DNA of 64,000 nt, taken from Trifolium pratense (taxonomy: Eukaryota; Streptophyta; Magnoliopsida; Fabales; Fabaceae). The stretch spans positions 565,501-629,500 of the forward strand of contig NC_060059.1 in the NCBI RefSeq assembly GCF_020283565.1, in the 5' to 3' direction. Position 1 is the stretch's first letter. Each line of letters opens with the position of its first letter. Shown piece after piece: positions 1 through 10,434 of this stretch. The translations under genes and the position numbers were made by a program. The notes beneath the pieces were generated by a model. It made no database searches. It was not told the origin of the DNA and was given only the letters and a program-made list of their open reading frames with translations.

Positions 1-110
1 TTTATACAAAAAATATCTAAGCTTTTGAAAAAAGATATAACTTTAAACAAAACAACATAAACAAACTTTTTTTCAGCTTAAACAAATGGTCTTTAAGGTC
101 AGCCATGCAC

Positions 111-1443
111 CTTCCTAGTGGAGGTAAGCCACCAGCAACAGACGATGAAGAATTCCTTCGCGTGTTCCGTGATTCTGAGTTTGGCAAAGGCTCAGTTTCT
201 GAAGTAGTAAACCTCCTACCACTAGCCCTTGCTTGTGATAAGTTCTATCAAATCATTATCACCATGCAATCATTAGTCAGTGTACACATTTGCAACTATT
301 CTAATATTTGTGCAATTAACTAAAAAAACAGTGCATTAAAGAATGACATGATAAGTGCAATTAACTAAAACACCTCAAATTTCAAGAATCCTTCAAGCAC
401 ATCCAGGAGTACAGGGCTATCTCCATTTCTATTAAGATCGTATCCATTTTTGCTACTAAATTCTTTCAACTCAGACTTCCAAGAATCTTTTTCCTGCAAC
501 AAAATATGTCAAGTCAAAAGCAGCATAATGGGAATTAACAAAAAGCAACGAGATAATAAAATAAATAAACAGCAAAATACAAATGAATTGATTACCAAAT
601 TACACTCTGGAAGATAAACTTTTAGCGAGTGATTGAGCTGTGCCCAGTCAAGGTATTCACATACCAATGCAGTAAGGAGTCTACCTGCATGGTGAATACC
701 AAAAAGGAAACGATGGTTGAAATAAGTTACATTACATAATCTCGATCGAAAAATGAGCATCACAAAACACAACCATCTCCAAACATAAAGCCGCTCCCAT
801 TGTCAACCCCGTAACTCATAAACAGGCATGCAGAATACGCGAATCAAAACACAGGGGTCAGATCGGATACAGCAAACTCACCCGAATATCTAGTACTAGC
901 TGAATTAAAACAATTCAAGCTCATTTTTTAAAAAAAAAAAACAATAAATGGAAGGTGGTGAATCCCAATTGAAGCTCAGTTTATATTCATGTTAAGTGGA
1001 AATTACAGAATCATATAGCATAGAAAGACAAAATGAAATCGCAAAAAATGCAATTTTTATCCTTAAAAGTTAGTAAAAAGGAACATGAAAATGGCGAATT
1101 AAGAAAAGGGGGGTAAAACTGACCAGAAGGAGAAGCGTGAAGCTGTTTAGCACGATCGTTGCAGCTACCTAACAATGCAGGAGGCAAAGCTTGATCTTTT
1201 TCGATGACACGATCTTCCTCTTCAATAGCTTCGAAGACACTGGCTCTGAGTTCAGCCTGAAAGAAGAAATGAAGAAGAAACCCTAATAAGTAAGTGAGTT
1301 TGGGAATTGGATCTAAGGAGAAAACCCTAATTGGAAAATAATTGAAAATAGCGTACGCGGATCCTGGCGAGAACACCTTTCTTCTCGAGAGTGCGAGTGA
1401 CGAGTGTTTTTAGGTCCATCATCTCTCTCGTATAGTCATCCAT
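111..1443 (-). CDS. TON1: TONNEAU1 (TON1)-like protein, 3' part outside window
   Basis: TON1 proteins resemble the human centrosomal FOP protein. With TRM proteins and a PP2A subunit they recruit the complex that builds cortical microtubule arrays and the preprophase band. Exons read down the minus strand: 1443-1357, 1256-1124, 684-596, 493-374 and 244-111, all with GT/AG borders and continuous frame (187 codons plus two bases so far). The N-terminus starts MDDYTREMMDLKTLV. A LisH-like dimerisation motif (SGRLLTALVCEYLDWAQLNH) lies near residues 71-90, and a Ser/Arg-rich stretch ending in GGLPP is encoded by 244-111. The usual length is about 260 aa, so the C-terminal exon or exons lie to the left of base 1. 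The start is the first ATG of the conserved N-terminus. The assignment is from remembered similarity and I am confident of the family; TON1a versus TON1b cannot be told. Confidence 0.9.
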
Positions 1444-2340
1444 ATCTTCCGATTTCCAGTTACGCACCAAACTCTCTCTGTTTCTGTATTCAATTCAATT
1501 CAATTGTATGCTTCTTCTTCTCTTCTTTCCTTTACGCCTAGTGACCAATTTACATTTTATCTATCTATTATTTATATATTTAGGAGTTTCTCTCTCATGG
1601 TCTAATTCCTATGTGGCACAATTTTCTTGATCCATGTCTTATGTGGCATTCTAATATTTCTCCAATTCCTATGTGGCTAACTATGAAGGCCTTTGCAATT
1701 TCTCTACATGATGATATCATTTTACTTAGAATTTTTGACTAATTTGAAAATTCAATCATTTTTCAATTATTATTTATAAATCGAATTTAATGTTCTTCAA
1801 TTAAATCAGGATATATTCAAATCATTTGATTCATTCTATTACATATTAATTCATTAATATATTATTAGTGTCAATCACGTATTATTATAATTATTTTTGT
1901 AGCAAATTTTTTGTGTGAATAGTAATTATGCTCTTTATTGACATTAATTAAGTTTTTTTATTTTGAGAAAATCCTCATTGACTTATAAAAAGAAAATTCT
2001 AATCATGATTAATATCATTTAACAGCAAAAACGTTTTAGTGCCTGGGATCAATATATAGGTATAGTTTTCACCATTATTTATCACATTTTGTTTTTCTTC
2101 CATTTTTTTTAAAAGGTATAGCACACTTTTTTTTTCTGTTCACTTACTTATTTTCACGTTTATATTGTTCTACTCTAACCATTTTTGTACACTTTTTTTT
2201 TTTTCAGCTAACATTTAAAGGTACTCTCTTTCTCTATTCGTCTATTTTGTGTGAGTAGTATATTTTATTTTCACCTGCTTCATTGTTGGCTTATTTTTGT
2301 ACTACTGTTTTTATACATCTCTATGACCAATAAAATACTA

Positions 2341-2386
2341 TGAGCACTTATTTATGAATTTATTGAGCACTTATTTATGAATTTAT
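2341..2386. repeat. 23-bp tandem duplication
   Basis: The segment beginning TGAGCACTTATTTATGAATT is repeated twice in direct tandem with no visible mismatch. It probably arose by slippage or as a filler duplication. No coding context. Confidence 0.8.
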
Positions 2387-4123
2387 TTTCTACGCAGATT
2401 AGACTATTTACAATGCATATGTCCTTAATATAGATAATTTTGTTTTGTTGATTGTAATTTTTTTTGTTGATTATAATTGTTTTCATCGTATATTGCAGAT
2501 TCATGATCCTTGCAAATATTTGTGATCTTTGCATGTTAGAGACAAAAATTACAACTCAATATTCACGTGTACAGCCGCATCGTAACCGCACCACAACCGC
2601 ATCAGAAGCCGCATCAGACATTTTCGACGATGTTGGTTCAAATTTTCTCACAAAAAAATAAAATTTATGATCTTTAAATCATAATTTGTGTTAAATCTAA
2701 TGAAAAATCTTACTTTTAACCATCTCTCAACCGTGTATTTTAAGCACATTCAAATTAGTGTTTATGGAATAAACTAAGACTATGAAATGATGAATAAATA
2801 ATATAGTTACATAGTAGTTTCCTTTTATATAGCTTGTGAAATGTCAAAATGATTTCACGCCGCAATAATCGCATTGCGCGTTGCAGCGACCGTAATGACC
2901 GCATTCGCAACAACCGCAACCACATCCATGACCGCAACCACAATTTAAAACTTTGACATAGACTAAAGTAAAATATTCATATTGAATGAATTGTGTCTTT
3001 TTTTTTATATCAAAAGAAATTATGTCTTTACTCTAATAACTTTTTAACAATTATATTTATTCAATTCAATATAATGACTTATTTATGCATTGACCATATT
3101 TAAACTTTCTATGAATAAGATCATCCTATTAAAATTCAAATTTCATATAATATTAGTGCAATAAAAATAGGGAATATGTTTAACTGTATTATAGTAATTA
3201 TTGTAATACATTAGATGTTAATACATGTCAAAATGCATTTGAATATTCATATGTTGTATATCAATCAAATAAATCACTTGATACCAGAATTAACCCCGAA
3301 TCAAATTAAACTGGTTGTGAAAACAGAAAAAGAAAGAAATAATTTAGTGCTTTTTTCTGCAATTTATAGAATTCTTTCTTTTGATGTTCAAAAAAATATG
3401 TGTAGATCCACATTATTTGTAGTGTTTACTATTATATAGTACAAAGTTTCCACATCTGTTACTTGACAAAAAAACCATGAACATGTTTATGAATAAAGAA
3501 GGCCAGAAACACTATTTTTTTTAACACTTTCAATTACTCAGCTCGCTCTTTAAGTGAGTGACACTCATGTGAGTCTCACCACTATATATAGAATATATTA
3601 AGAAAATGTTATTAACACTCTTCTCAATTTTATTTTCTAAACAAGAGAATCATTTAAAAATATGGTCACGGGGAGGTTGATCTTCATCTGAAAAATAATA
3701 TAGAATTTATTTATTCAATTTGTTATGTTCATGAGATCATTGCATTGTAGTAAAGACCAGTGAAGATGGCTACAAGGGAGAAAATAACACGTCGATCGGA
3801 AACGGAGAGTGGATGAGTTTCTCTAATATTTTTTATTGGATTTAAATCATGCTTATAAATGTTTTTTTACTATTATTTATAAATAAATGTTGTACTCTAT
3901 TTTTTTACTCATTCATTTTATTATTCTATTAATTATGGTTTACCTTAACGCGGTTTTTCTAATAAAAAAAATACATAGTGATTTGTACCAAACAAAATAT
4001 TAAAATACGGGGGTATTGATAAAAAAATAACTTACATGGAGGTATTAAGCAAAAAATAACTTACAGGGGGTGAGACATACATTTGTAGATTTTATTATAT
4101 AAAAAATACGATATCAATTGAAA

Positions 4124-4128
4124 GCAGG
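4124..4128. repeat. Target-site duplication, left copy (GCAGG)
   Basis: GCAGG immediately precedes the left LTR and recurs at 16138-16142 directly after the right LTR. A 5-bp duplication is the normal product of Ty3/gypsy integrase, so this pair fixes the element borders at 4129 and 16137. Confidence 0.93.
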
Positions 4129-4608
4129 TGTTCTGGTAAAAAACAAGGGGGTTTGTGTTATTGATCAAATGGTGTGATTACACTCAGTTCAATCCCAACA
4201 ACCCTGGGAGTTTTATAAGTCAGAATTCCTCCCTTTACAAATGAAAGTGAGGAGCTATTTATAGAGCTTCTAGTCTTCTTCTCCAAGCAAGGGCTCCTAA
4301 AAATCCGATCTTCAGCGCCTTTTCCGGTGGTGCAGCGTGAAAGTAGGAATAAAACCTTGGTCTCCAAGCCATGGCAGTTTCAAGGAGTTGGTTTCTTCAT
4401 TCCCAAGTTAATCGCTAAGGCAGAGAAGGATGAAGATATTTTGTTATCGTACGTAAATCCATCTTATGGGCGGTATCCTTCATTGTCTACCTCGCCCAGG
4501 CCTTATATCGCCAAATGGACACCTAGAGTTTAATTGTTTTGGGCCTGTTTCCTTTCTCATATTAATTGGGCTAGTTTGATTTTGCCTTTAAGCCCATTGC
4601 CCAGTCCA
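4129..4608 (-). repeat. 3' LTR of the Tat element (480 bp)
   Basis: On the minus strand it begins TGGACTGGGCAATGG and ends in CA. By eye I saw no difference from the copy at 15658-16137. A TATA box reading CTATAAATAG on the minus strand lies at 4264-4255. Short ORFs inside (4158-4367 minus, 4327-4533 plus) occur identically in both LTRs and are not evidence of genes. Confidence 0.95.
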
Positions 4609-4611
4609 CAG

Positions 4612-4620
4612 CCCCCCAAG
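4612..4620 (-). other. Polypurine tract of the Tat element
   Basis: Immediately upstream of the 3' LTR in element orientation the minus strand reads CTTGGGGGGCTG, a G-rich tract expected to prime plus-strand DNA synthesis. Position and composition fit; it was not tested. Confidence 0.75.
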
Positions 4621-4788
4621 CATGAGAGCCGTAGGAATGAAATGCTTAAGTACAATTCGAATTTCCCTCCATAATTCTTGGCGCGAAGTTACATCCTCTC
4701 CCACTCCCTGGCGCACGTTCCTCTGTTCGTGTATAATCCTCCTCAACCGTCTCCCCACTAGCTATTGCCACGATGAGATTTCTTTGTC

Positions 4789-4795
4789 TATAAAT
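4789..4795 (+). promoter_or_regulatory. TATA box for the coiled-coil antisense ORF
   Basis: The plus strand reads GTCTATAAATGAAGC, a good plant TATA box, 70 bp before the ATG at 4865. It lies inside the retrotransposon and points against its gag-pol transcription. This is a sequence-only prediction. Confidence 0.55.
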
Positions 4796-4864
4796 GAAGC
4801 GTTCAATGCCCCGATTAACTCATTCCTTGTTGTTCGCTAACCTTTTAGACTTCTCTTCCACATT

Positions 4865-5509
4865 ATGTCTCCCAAAAATCCTCCTTTTGAATGCGGTCAG
4901 TCTCCCGCCTCTCCGGTTATCAAGCGGCTCCGTCGCATGCTGACCATCAATACTGAAGACTTGATGGAAGATTTTGGCGAATTTTCTGAATTCGTCAAGG
5001 AGCTTAACGACTACTGCTGGAGGTTGACCAAAGAAGAGAAACGCTTTCTCGATAGTGTGCTTCGTCTGGAGAAGGAACTGAAGGATAGTGCATCCTTTGT
5101 GATCGCTGTGGAAAATGTGAAGGAGTGCCACGCCGAAGTCACTGAAGCTGTTGACAGCCAGATAGAGATTACGAAGGAGACTATGGGTGTGCAAGAGGAG
5201 ATCTTGGGGATATGCTTCAATGAGGAGCGCAGAGTGGATGATCGTTTGGCGATGCTGAATAAGGAGATGAAGCCGCTGGTGAAGAGGAAAAGGGCTCTTC
5301 AAGGCGAGATTAGGGATGACATTGCTAAGTTGATTTCCCGGCGCCATTCTTTGGTGGACCTTCTGGACAAACAAAGCGAACTAAGGGAGGATCTGAAGCC
5401 TATTGACGAGAATATGGTGAAGGCGAAGAGGGTGAAACGGGCATTGGAGGAAATGCACCGTATCGCCGTTGCCGATGCTGGTGAATTGGGGGGTTCTACC
5501 ATGCCCTGA
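4865..5509 (+). CDS. Antisense coiled-coil protein of the Tat element (214 aa)
   Basis: I do not recognise the family. The protein starts MSPKNPPFECGQ and is highly charged. From about residue 35 to 200 it shows long heptad-like Leu/Ile/Val patterns separated by Lys/Glu runs, so it is probably an extended coiled coil. No signal peptide, membrane segment or enzyme motif is visible. The ORF runs opposite to gag-pol in the extra 3' region and has its own TATA box 70 bp upstream. Codon use looks coding-like, with a moderately GC-rich third position compared with the flanking A/T DNA. Tat elements are known to carry extra, often antisense ORFs of unclear role; whether this protein is made is unknown. 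Confidence 0.6.
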   Translation: MSPKNPPFECGQSPASPVIKRLRRMLTINTEDLMEDFGEFSEFVKELNDYCWRLTKEEKRFLDSVLRLEKELKDSASFVIAVENVKECHAEVTEAVDSQIEITKETMGVQEEILGICFNEERRVDDRLAMLNKEMKPLVKRKRALQGEIRDDIAKLISRRHSLVDLLDKQSELREDLKPIDENMVKAKRVKRALEEMHRIAVADAGELGGSTMP

Positions 5510-5852
5510 AGCCTTTTGTTTGCTCATCTTTCCGTTTTGTGTTTTTCTTTCTAGTATTTGTAATTTGCTTTCGGATTTTGGGATCTTTGTTATTTTGCTT
5601 CTGTTTTCTTTGCTTCCGTTGTATTTCCTTTGTATGAATTTGAATATTTAAGCAATTTCCTTTCTTTCTATGTTGCTCTTCTGTTCCTTTTAGTACCGTC
5701 TCTTTTTGCGGTCTTTCATAACTAAAATGGGTCAAATTTTGACCTCTGGGAAACGTAAAAATGGCATTTTTCGAGATAGCCAAAACTTGGTGGTTGCAAC
5801 CGTCCAAGCATTTGCTACTATCGTTAATAACGATGTTAAGCTAAACACTGAC

Positions 5853-5860
5853 TATAAATA
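5853..5860 (+). promoter_or_regulatory. TATA box for the interrupted antisense ORF
   Basis: The plus strand reads GACTATAAATATCGCC about 50 bp ahead of the ATG at 5910. It is the second of three similar TATA motifs spaced along the element's 3' region, each just upstream of a plus-strand ORF. Confidence 0.5.
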
Positions 5861-5909
5861 TCGCCTGCTGAAAACTCGAATTTTTATCCTCTTGTTTTGA
5901 ATCTTGATG

Positions 5910-6227
5910 ATGGAAAATAATAATGCGAAAAAACCTGTTGCCAGAGATACTCCGCCTTAGCGGAGGAAGAAAAGAGTTGAGGTTTCAACCTCTAACTCCA
6001 CTCGCTCCCGAAGGTCTAAGGATGTCAAAAAGGTGGAGGTTATCGTTCTTTCCTCGGATACCTCCGATTCTGGTAGTGGTGACGAGGATTACGTTTCGTT
6101 TCTGGAGACCTATGTTCCTCCTGAGCTTCGCGCTTCCTCGTCCAGTGAAGAAGAGGGGTCCCGGGTCACCGTGGAATCCAAGATGACTTTCCCTGAGCCT
6201 ATGCAAAAGGATTCGGAGTCTGATTGA
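5910..6227 (+). pseudogene. Antisense Ser/acidic ORF with one in-frame TAG
   Basis: Reading from ATG 5910, the frame is open except for a single TAG at 5958-5960 and then runs to a TGA at 6225-6227. The part after the stop begins with a basic cluster (RRKKR), followed by a Ser/Asp/Glu-rich tail. This looks like a small nuclear or disordered protein. The family is unrecognised. The lone nonsense codon means it is broken, read through, or begins downstream, for example at the GTG at 6033. A TATA box stands upstream and an AATAAT-type poly(A) context follows near 6288. Confidence 0.4.
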
Positions 6228-6601
6228 TAGGATTTTAGGATTTCTCCATGTAGCCTTGGTTTCTCCTCGTTGTACTTTCCATTTTCTGCTAATAATAAAG
6301 ATTTTCTTTCTTGCTTTGAGTAGAATGCGTTACTTTGTGTTTTGTCTTTGCTTTTATTTTATGTCCTGCCTCTCCTTGATTTTTGGCTTTTTTCACGTTG
6401 GGCGTTGTCCTGGCGTGGCCCTCCCTTTAAAGGCGTTATAGTTAGGCGTCTCGCCTATAGGCGTTGTATTTGAACATCTGACGATAAATCTTCTATGATT
6501 TACTCTTGGGATGTGCGCTTTGACACGTACTTGATCCGACGACCCGTATGACACTACTCGTTCGAACCTTATACCTTCGAATCGACGTTAGGACTAAGGT
6601 T

Positions 6602-6609
6602 TATAAATA
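6602..6609 (+). promoter_or_regulatory. TATA box for the spliced antisense gene
   Basis: The plus strand reads GGTTTATAAATAGGGAG. No ATG occurs between this box and the ATG at 6873 over about 260 bp of pyrimidine-rich leader, as expected for a genuine 5' UTR. It lies inside the retrotransposon, opposite in direction to gag-pol. Confidence 0.6.
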
Positions 6610-6872
6610 GGGAGTTTTTGCTCTTTTCCTTCCTTCCATTCCTTTTGCAACTTCTAACCTAGTTCTGCCCACTTGTCTTGCTTTTCGTAACTTCGGTATA
6701 GCTTCATTTCTTCCTCTTCCAACTTCGGTGGGGCTTCTCAGTCGTTTTTGAAGACGTCCTTTTCTCTCGGCTTTGAAGTGTTACCCGTAAGGTATTTTAT
6801 TTCGTACCTTTATTCTTTTTCTTGATTTAGTTTCGCTCAAAGGAGGAAAACCCTAATTCATAGGTTCAGAGA

Positions 6873-8972
6873 ATGGTTATCCTGAGGGAGTTAGATGAGA
6901 ATGAGGGGAGAATCTCGGCCTCTTCTCCTGGTTACTTTGAGTGGGCGCGACAAGTTCGCGCCCATTATACTAGGGCAAACGGCGTTCTTAATAGCCGGGG
7001 ATTTTATTCGGAGTTGTGGGGTTTTGATGTTGGAAGCAGTAGCGATAGTGACAGTGATAGCGATAGTAGTAGCGGTAGTGATAGTGATTGTGTCATAATT
7101 TCCCCTTCCTCTTTCACAGGAAAGCGGAAAAACCCTTGCCGAGATTTGGTGGTTGCTGGCTATACTCCCGTCACCATGGAGGTTCCTTCAAAATACACTA
7201 GTGCGGAGATGGTGATGAGCTTTAGGAAAGCCGTCAGGCTTACAGAGTCCAGACATGAGGAGTCTATCATCACTGAGCCGGTCCGAGAAGATGAGTTTGT
7301 CTTTTTTAAGAACGGCACCCCGCCGGATTACTTTTATCTCTATACTGGCGTGATCCAACCTCTAAACCTCTGGCTTCCTTTTACTTCTTTCGAAGCGGAG
7401 ATGTTGAGGGTTCTTAATGTCGCCCCCACTCAACTTCATCCTAACAGCTGGGCCTTCGTAAAAGCCTTCGAGGTGATGTGCCTAGGTTTTGAACTGGTAC
7501 CCTCGATTGGTGTTTTCTTCTGTTTTTACCATATCAAAAACCTAAAACCCCAGACTATGGTTTCTCTTAGTAGTCAACCCAATCATCGCCTCATGAGTCT
7601 GTATGCCTCCAACTTCAAAGGCTTCAAGGACTCCTTCTTTAGGGTTCGCAGTAGCGACCAACTTCCTGATCTAATGTATGATGAGATAGGAGATCCCTTG
7701 TTCCCTTTTTACTGGACTGACAACCCTAGGCTTATAAAGGGAACCATCTTTGAAACTTTGAGTGACTTCGAGCAGGACATTGTCCACTTTCTTGATTCTT
7801 TTGCTCTTATGGACACTGCTGATATCCTTAGATGTGAGGGTAATAGCGAAGCTTTGACAGAGTATTTACGTAAGTGATGAACTTGGCATGTGTGCATATT
7901 TCTTTTTATTTTAATGTTGATCTTGCCTTATTACTAACCTGTGTTTTTCTGATTCCTTTATTTTTCAGAAAGAATGAGGACCATTTCGAATGAAGAAAGA
8001 CTGGCGTTCTTGGCGAAAGCTCGTCAACAAAAAACCAATCCTGCTGCTGGCGTTGCCGATCCTCTGAGGCAGCTACAAGTGGAGGAGGCTGGAGTTAAAG
8101 AGGGACGGAGTAAGAGAAAGCATGACGGGCGCATCCCTGTTGAGATTCCAGGAAAGGCGGCTGCTAAAGAGGGTGTCGTCCCGCCACTTAAAAAACAAAA
8201 AACTGAGAAGACTATCCAACCAGCTGGAGATGCCGACAAAGGCAAAGGCGTAGCTTCTAGTTCTTCTCAGCCTCCCTCCCAAGACGCCGATGCCGATGCT
8301 CCTCTTACCTGGAGCTCTTTTGATCCCTTTGATTTCATTGAAAGGGGAGTGACTATGGTTGGCGATATGACTCGCTTCACCAACACTCCTACCGCAGATC
8401 TCAGGAAGAAAGCTTTGGAATACGAGGTGAAGGGCACTCTTCTCAATTACTTGCTGACAAATCGCCAAGAACAAGAGGTCCAAGAGGCGAAGCAGAAGGT
8501 GAAGACCGTTGATGACAACCTTGCTGACATTGAGAAGAGATATACTGAGACCAAGACTAAGTTGGAGGCAGATATTAAGAAGCTGAGGGATAGCCAGGAG
8601 AGCGAGGCTGAGAGGTTGAAGAAGGAATATGAGGATAAGCTGGCGAAGGTGAAGGAAAGTTATGCCGCCTCCGAGACCAAGCTGAAAGAGAATGCTGCTG
8701 CTCAAGATGAGGTGATTTCTAAGCTTTCTAAAGAGAAAGATGCAGCGGTGTTCTCCGTGGGGAGCTTGGGCGAAGAGAAGGAGAGGTTGGAGACTGACGT
8801 GAAGGAGCTTCAACTGTATGCTGCCAACCAGTATGAGGAAGGCTTCGCCTATGCCCTTGAGCAAGTCAAGCTTCTTTTCCCAGACCTCGACGCCAAGCGC
8901 TTAGCTGAAGCTGATGCGATGAACCAGATTATTGACGGAAAGCTTGTTCCCTATGTACCTCCCAGTGAATGA
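6873..8972 (+). CDS. Antisense spliced gene of the Tat element, gypsy-type 'transposase' domain plus coiled coil (666 aa)
   Basis: Two exons, 6873-7869 and 7969-8972, join in frame across a 99-bp intron (donor GTAAGT, acceptor TTTTTCAG). Together they make a 666-aa protein. Exon 1 holds a Ser/Asp repeat near residues 53-70 and then a globular part with a Trp/Phe-rich pattern. That part resembles the 'putative gypsy-type transposon' domain (Transposase_28, PF04195) often annotated in plant genomes; this is from memory and unverified. Exon 2 starts with basic NLS-like clusters and then a long Lys/Glu coiled coil. Despite the domain name no transposase catalytic residues are evident. It is transcribed opposite to gag-pol from its own TATA box at 6602. 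Its role in the element is unknown. Confidence 0.7.
7870..7968 (+). other. Intron of the antisense Tat gene
   Basis: The boundaries are C|GTAAGT and TTTTTCAG|AA. Removing these 99 bases fuses two ORFs of 332 codons each in the same frame. An RNA intermediate of the element copied from the gag-pol strand would keep this intron intact, because it is only an intron on the other strand. Confidence 0.65.
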
Positions 8973-9360
8973 TATGACTTTGTTTGTAATGATTTTTGTT
9001 CTCGCCCTTCTGTGGCTTTTTGTAACTATTTTGTATGCCCTGTTGTGGCTTTGAACAATTTGCCCCTTGGCTGGGTCCTTTATAAATTTCTTTATTTGCC
9101 TGATTTCTTCTCTTCATAACTTTATGGATTTGTATTACGTTGAGAGGTAACGCCTTTTGTCGTTCTCGCTTAGGAAACTTTATCCTTGCATCTGCGACAT
9201 CTTCGATTTTCTATAATAATTGTAAATTGATACAAATAACTTTATACCTGTTGTTTTTTGGTGGTTGCAAATGATTTGGCGTTGTGATGAATCGCCTTGC
9301 TTTGGTTATGTATAAGCTTTTTCTGGTGGCGTCAATAATCTCGCCTTTCTTCACTGTATC

Positions 9361-10120
9361 TTTTTCTGACGTACCCAACTCGTAAGACTTACAGGTAACG
9401 CCAAGGCTTTGCAACCTTTTTATTTTTCTTTTTCTGACGTACCCAACTCGTAAGACTTACAGGTAACGCCAAGGCTTTGCAACCTTTTTATTTTTCTTTT
9501 TCTGACGTACCCAACTCGTAAGACTTACAGGTAACGCCAAGGCTTTTCAACCTTGTTTAATTTTTCTTTTTCCGACGTACCCAACTCGTAAGACTTACAG
9601 GTAACGCCAAGGCTTTTCAACCTTGTTTAATTTTTCTTTTTCCGACGTACCCAACTCGTAAGACTTACAGGTAACGCCAAGGCTTTTCAACCTTGTTTAA
9701 TTTTTCTTTTTCCGACGTACCCAACTCGTAAGACTTACAGGTAACGCCGAGGCACTGTAACCCTTGTTTAATAATTTTTTTTCTGACGTACCCAACTCGT
9801 AAGACTTACAGGTAACGCCAAGGCACTGTAACCCTTGTTTAATAATTTTTTTTCTGACGTACCCAACTCGTAAGACTTACAGGTAACGCCAAGGCACTGT
9901 AACCCTTGTTTAATAATTTTTTTTTTCTTTTTTTTTTTCTGACGTACCCAACTCGTAGGTGACGCCAAGGAACTGTAACCCTTGTTTAATAATTTTTTTT
10001 TTTTTCTGACGTACCCAACTCGTAGGTGACGCCAAGGCACTGTAACCCTTGTTTAATAATTTTTTTTTTTCTGACGTACCCAACTCGTAGGTGACGCCAA
10101 GGCACTGTAACCCTTGTTTT
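9361..10120. repeat. Tandem array in the Tat element's 3' region, 11 units of about 65-85 bp
   Basis: The core word GACGTACCCAACTCGTA occurs at 9368, 9436, 9504, 9574, 9644, 9714, 9785, 9856, 9941, 10008 and 10073. Two subtypes are visible: the first eight units contain an extra AGACTTACA after the core, while the last three lack it. Spacer poly(T) length varies and sets the period. The array lies just downstream of pol in element orientation. Tat/Ogre elements are known for 3' UTR tandem repeats that can seed satellite DNA. Confidence 0.9.
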
Positions 10121-10434
10121 TGGTTCAGCGCTCACATCTGAGTTGATCTTTAAGTAAAGATTCAGAGCTCAAGTTTGAGATAACCATTTTTGTTGGTTCA
10201 GAGCCCGTAACTTAATCAGGTTGACCTTTATTTGGGATATGCTGGAAGATATAAACTACTAGAATTTTGAAATTCAATGAGCCTCGATAAAAACCCCCGT
10301 TAAAACAGGGGAAAAGAGTGTCTCATTGTTTTTTATTTATTTATGAAAACGGTTCTCATACATCATTTAAAAATATTGCTAAAAGGAGAGAATGGTTTTA
10401 CTTATTCTTCCACCGATAAAGTGATGCTCCGTGA

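Larger units (their letters stand above)
1444..4128. other. AT-rich intergenic stretch, no gene seen
   Basis: No conserved ORF was found between the TON1 start and the Tat retrotransposon. The first few hundred bases upstream of 1443 must contain the TON1 promoter. There are three copies of a CCTATGTGGC-type word between 1609 and 1675, and a 23-bp exact tandem duplication at about 2341-2386. Two blocks rich in the word CCGCA lie at 2568-2625 and 2858-2942. A SINE-tail-like fragment sits at about 3266-3330. The rest is low-complexity A/T sequence. Confidence 0.6.

Noticed and set aside
105..323. 72-codon plus-strand ORF with good coding look
   Set aside because: The minus strand over 111-244 encodes the expected TON1 exon in the right phase (ending GGLPP...), so the plus ORF is its antisense shadow.
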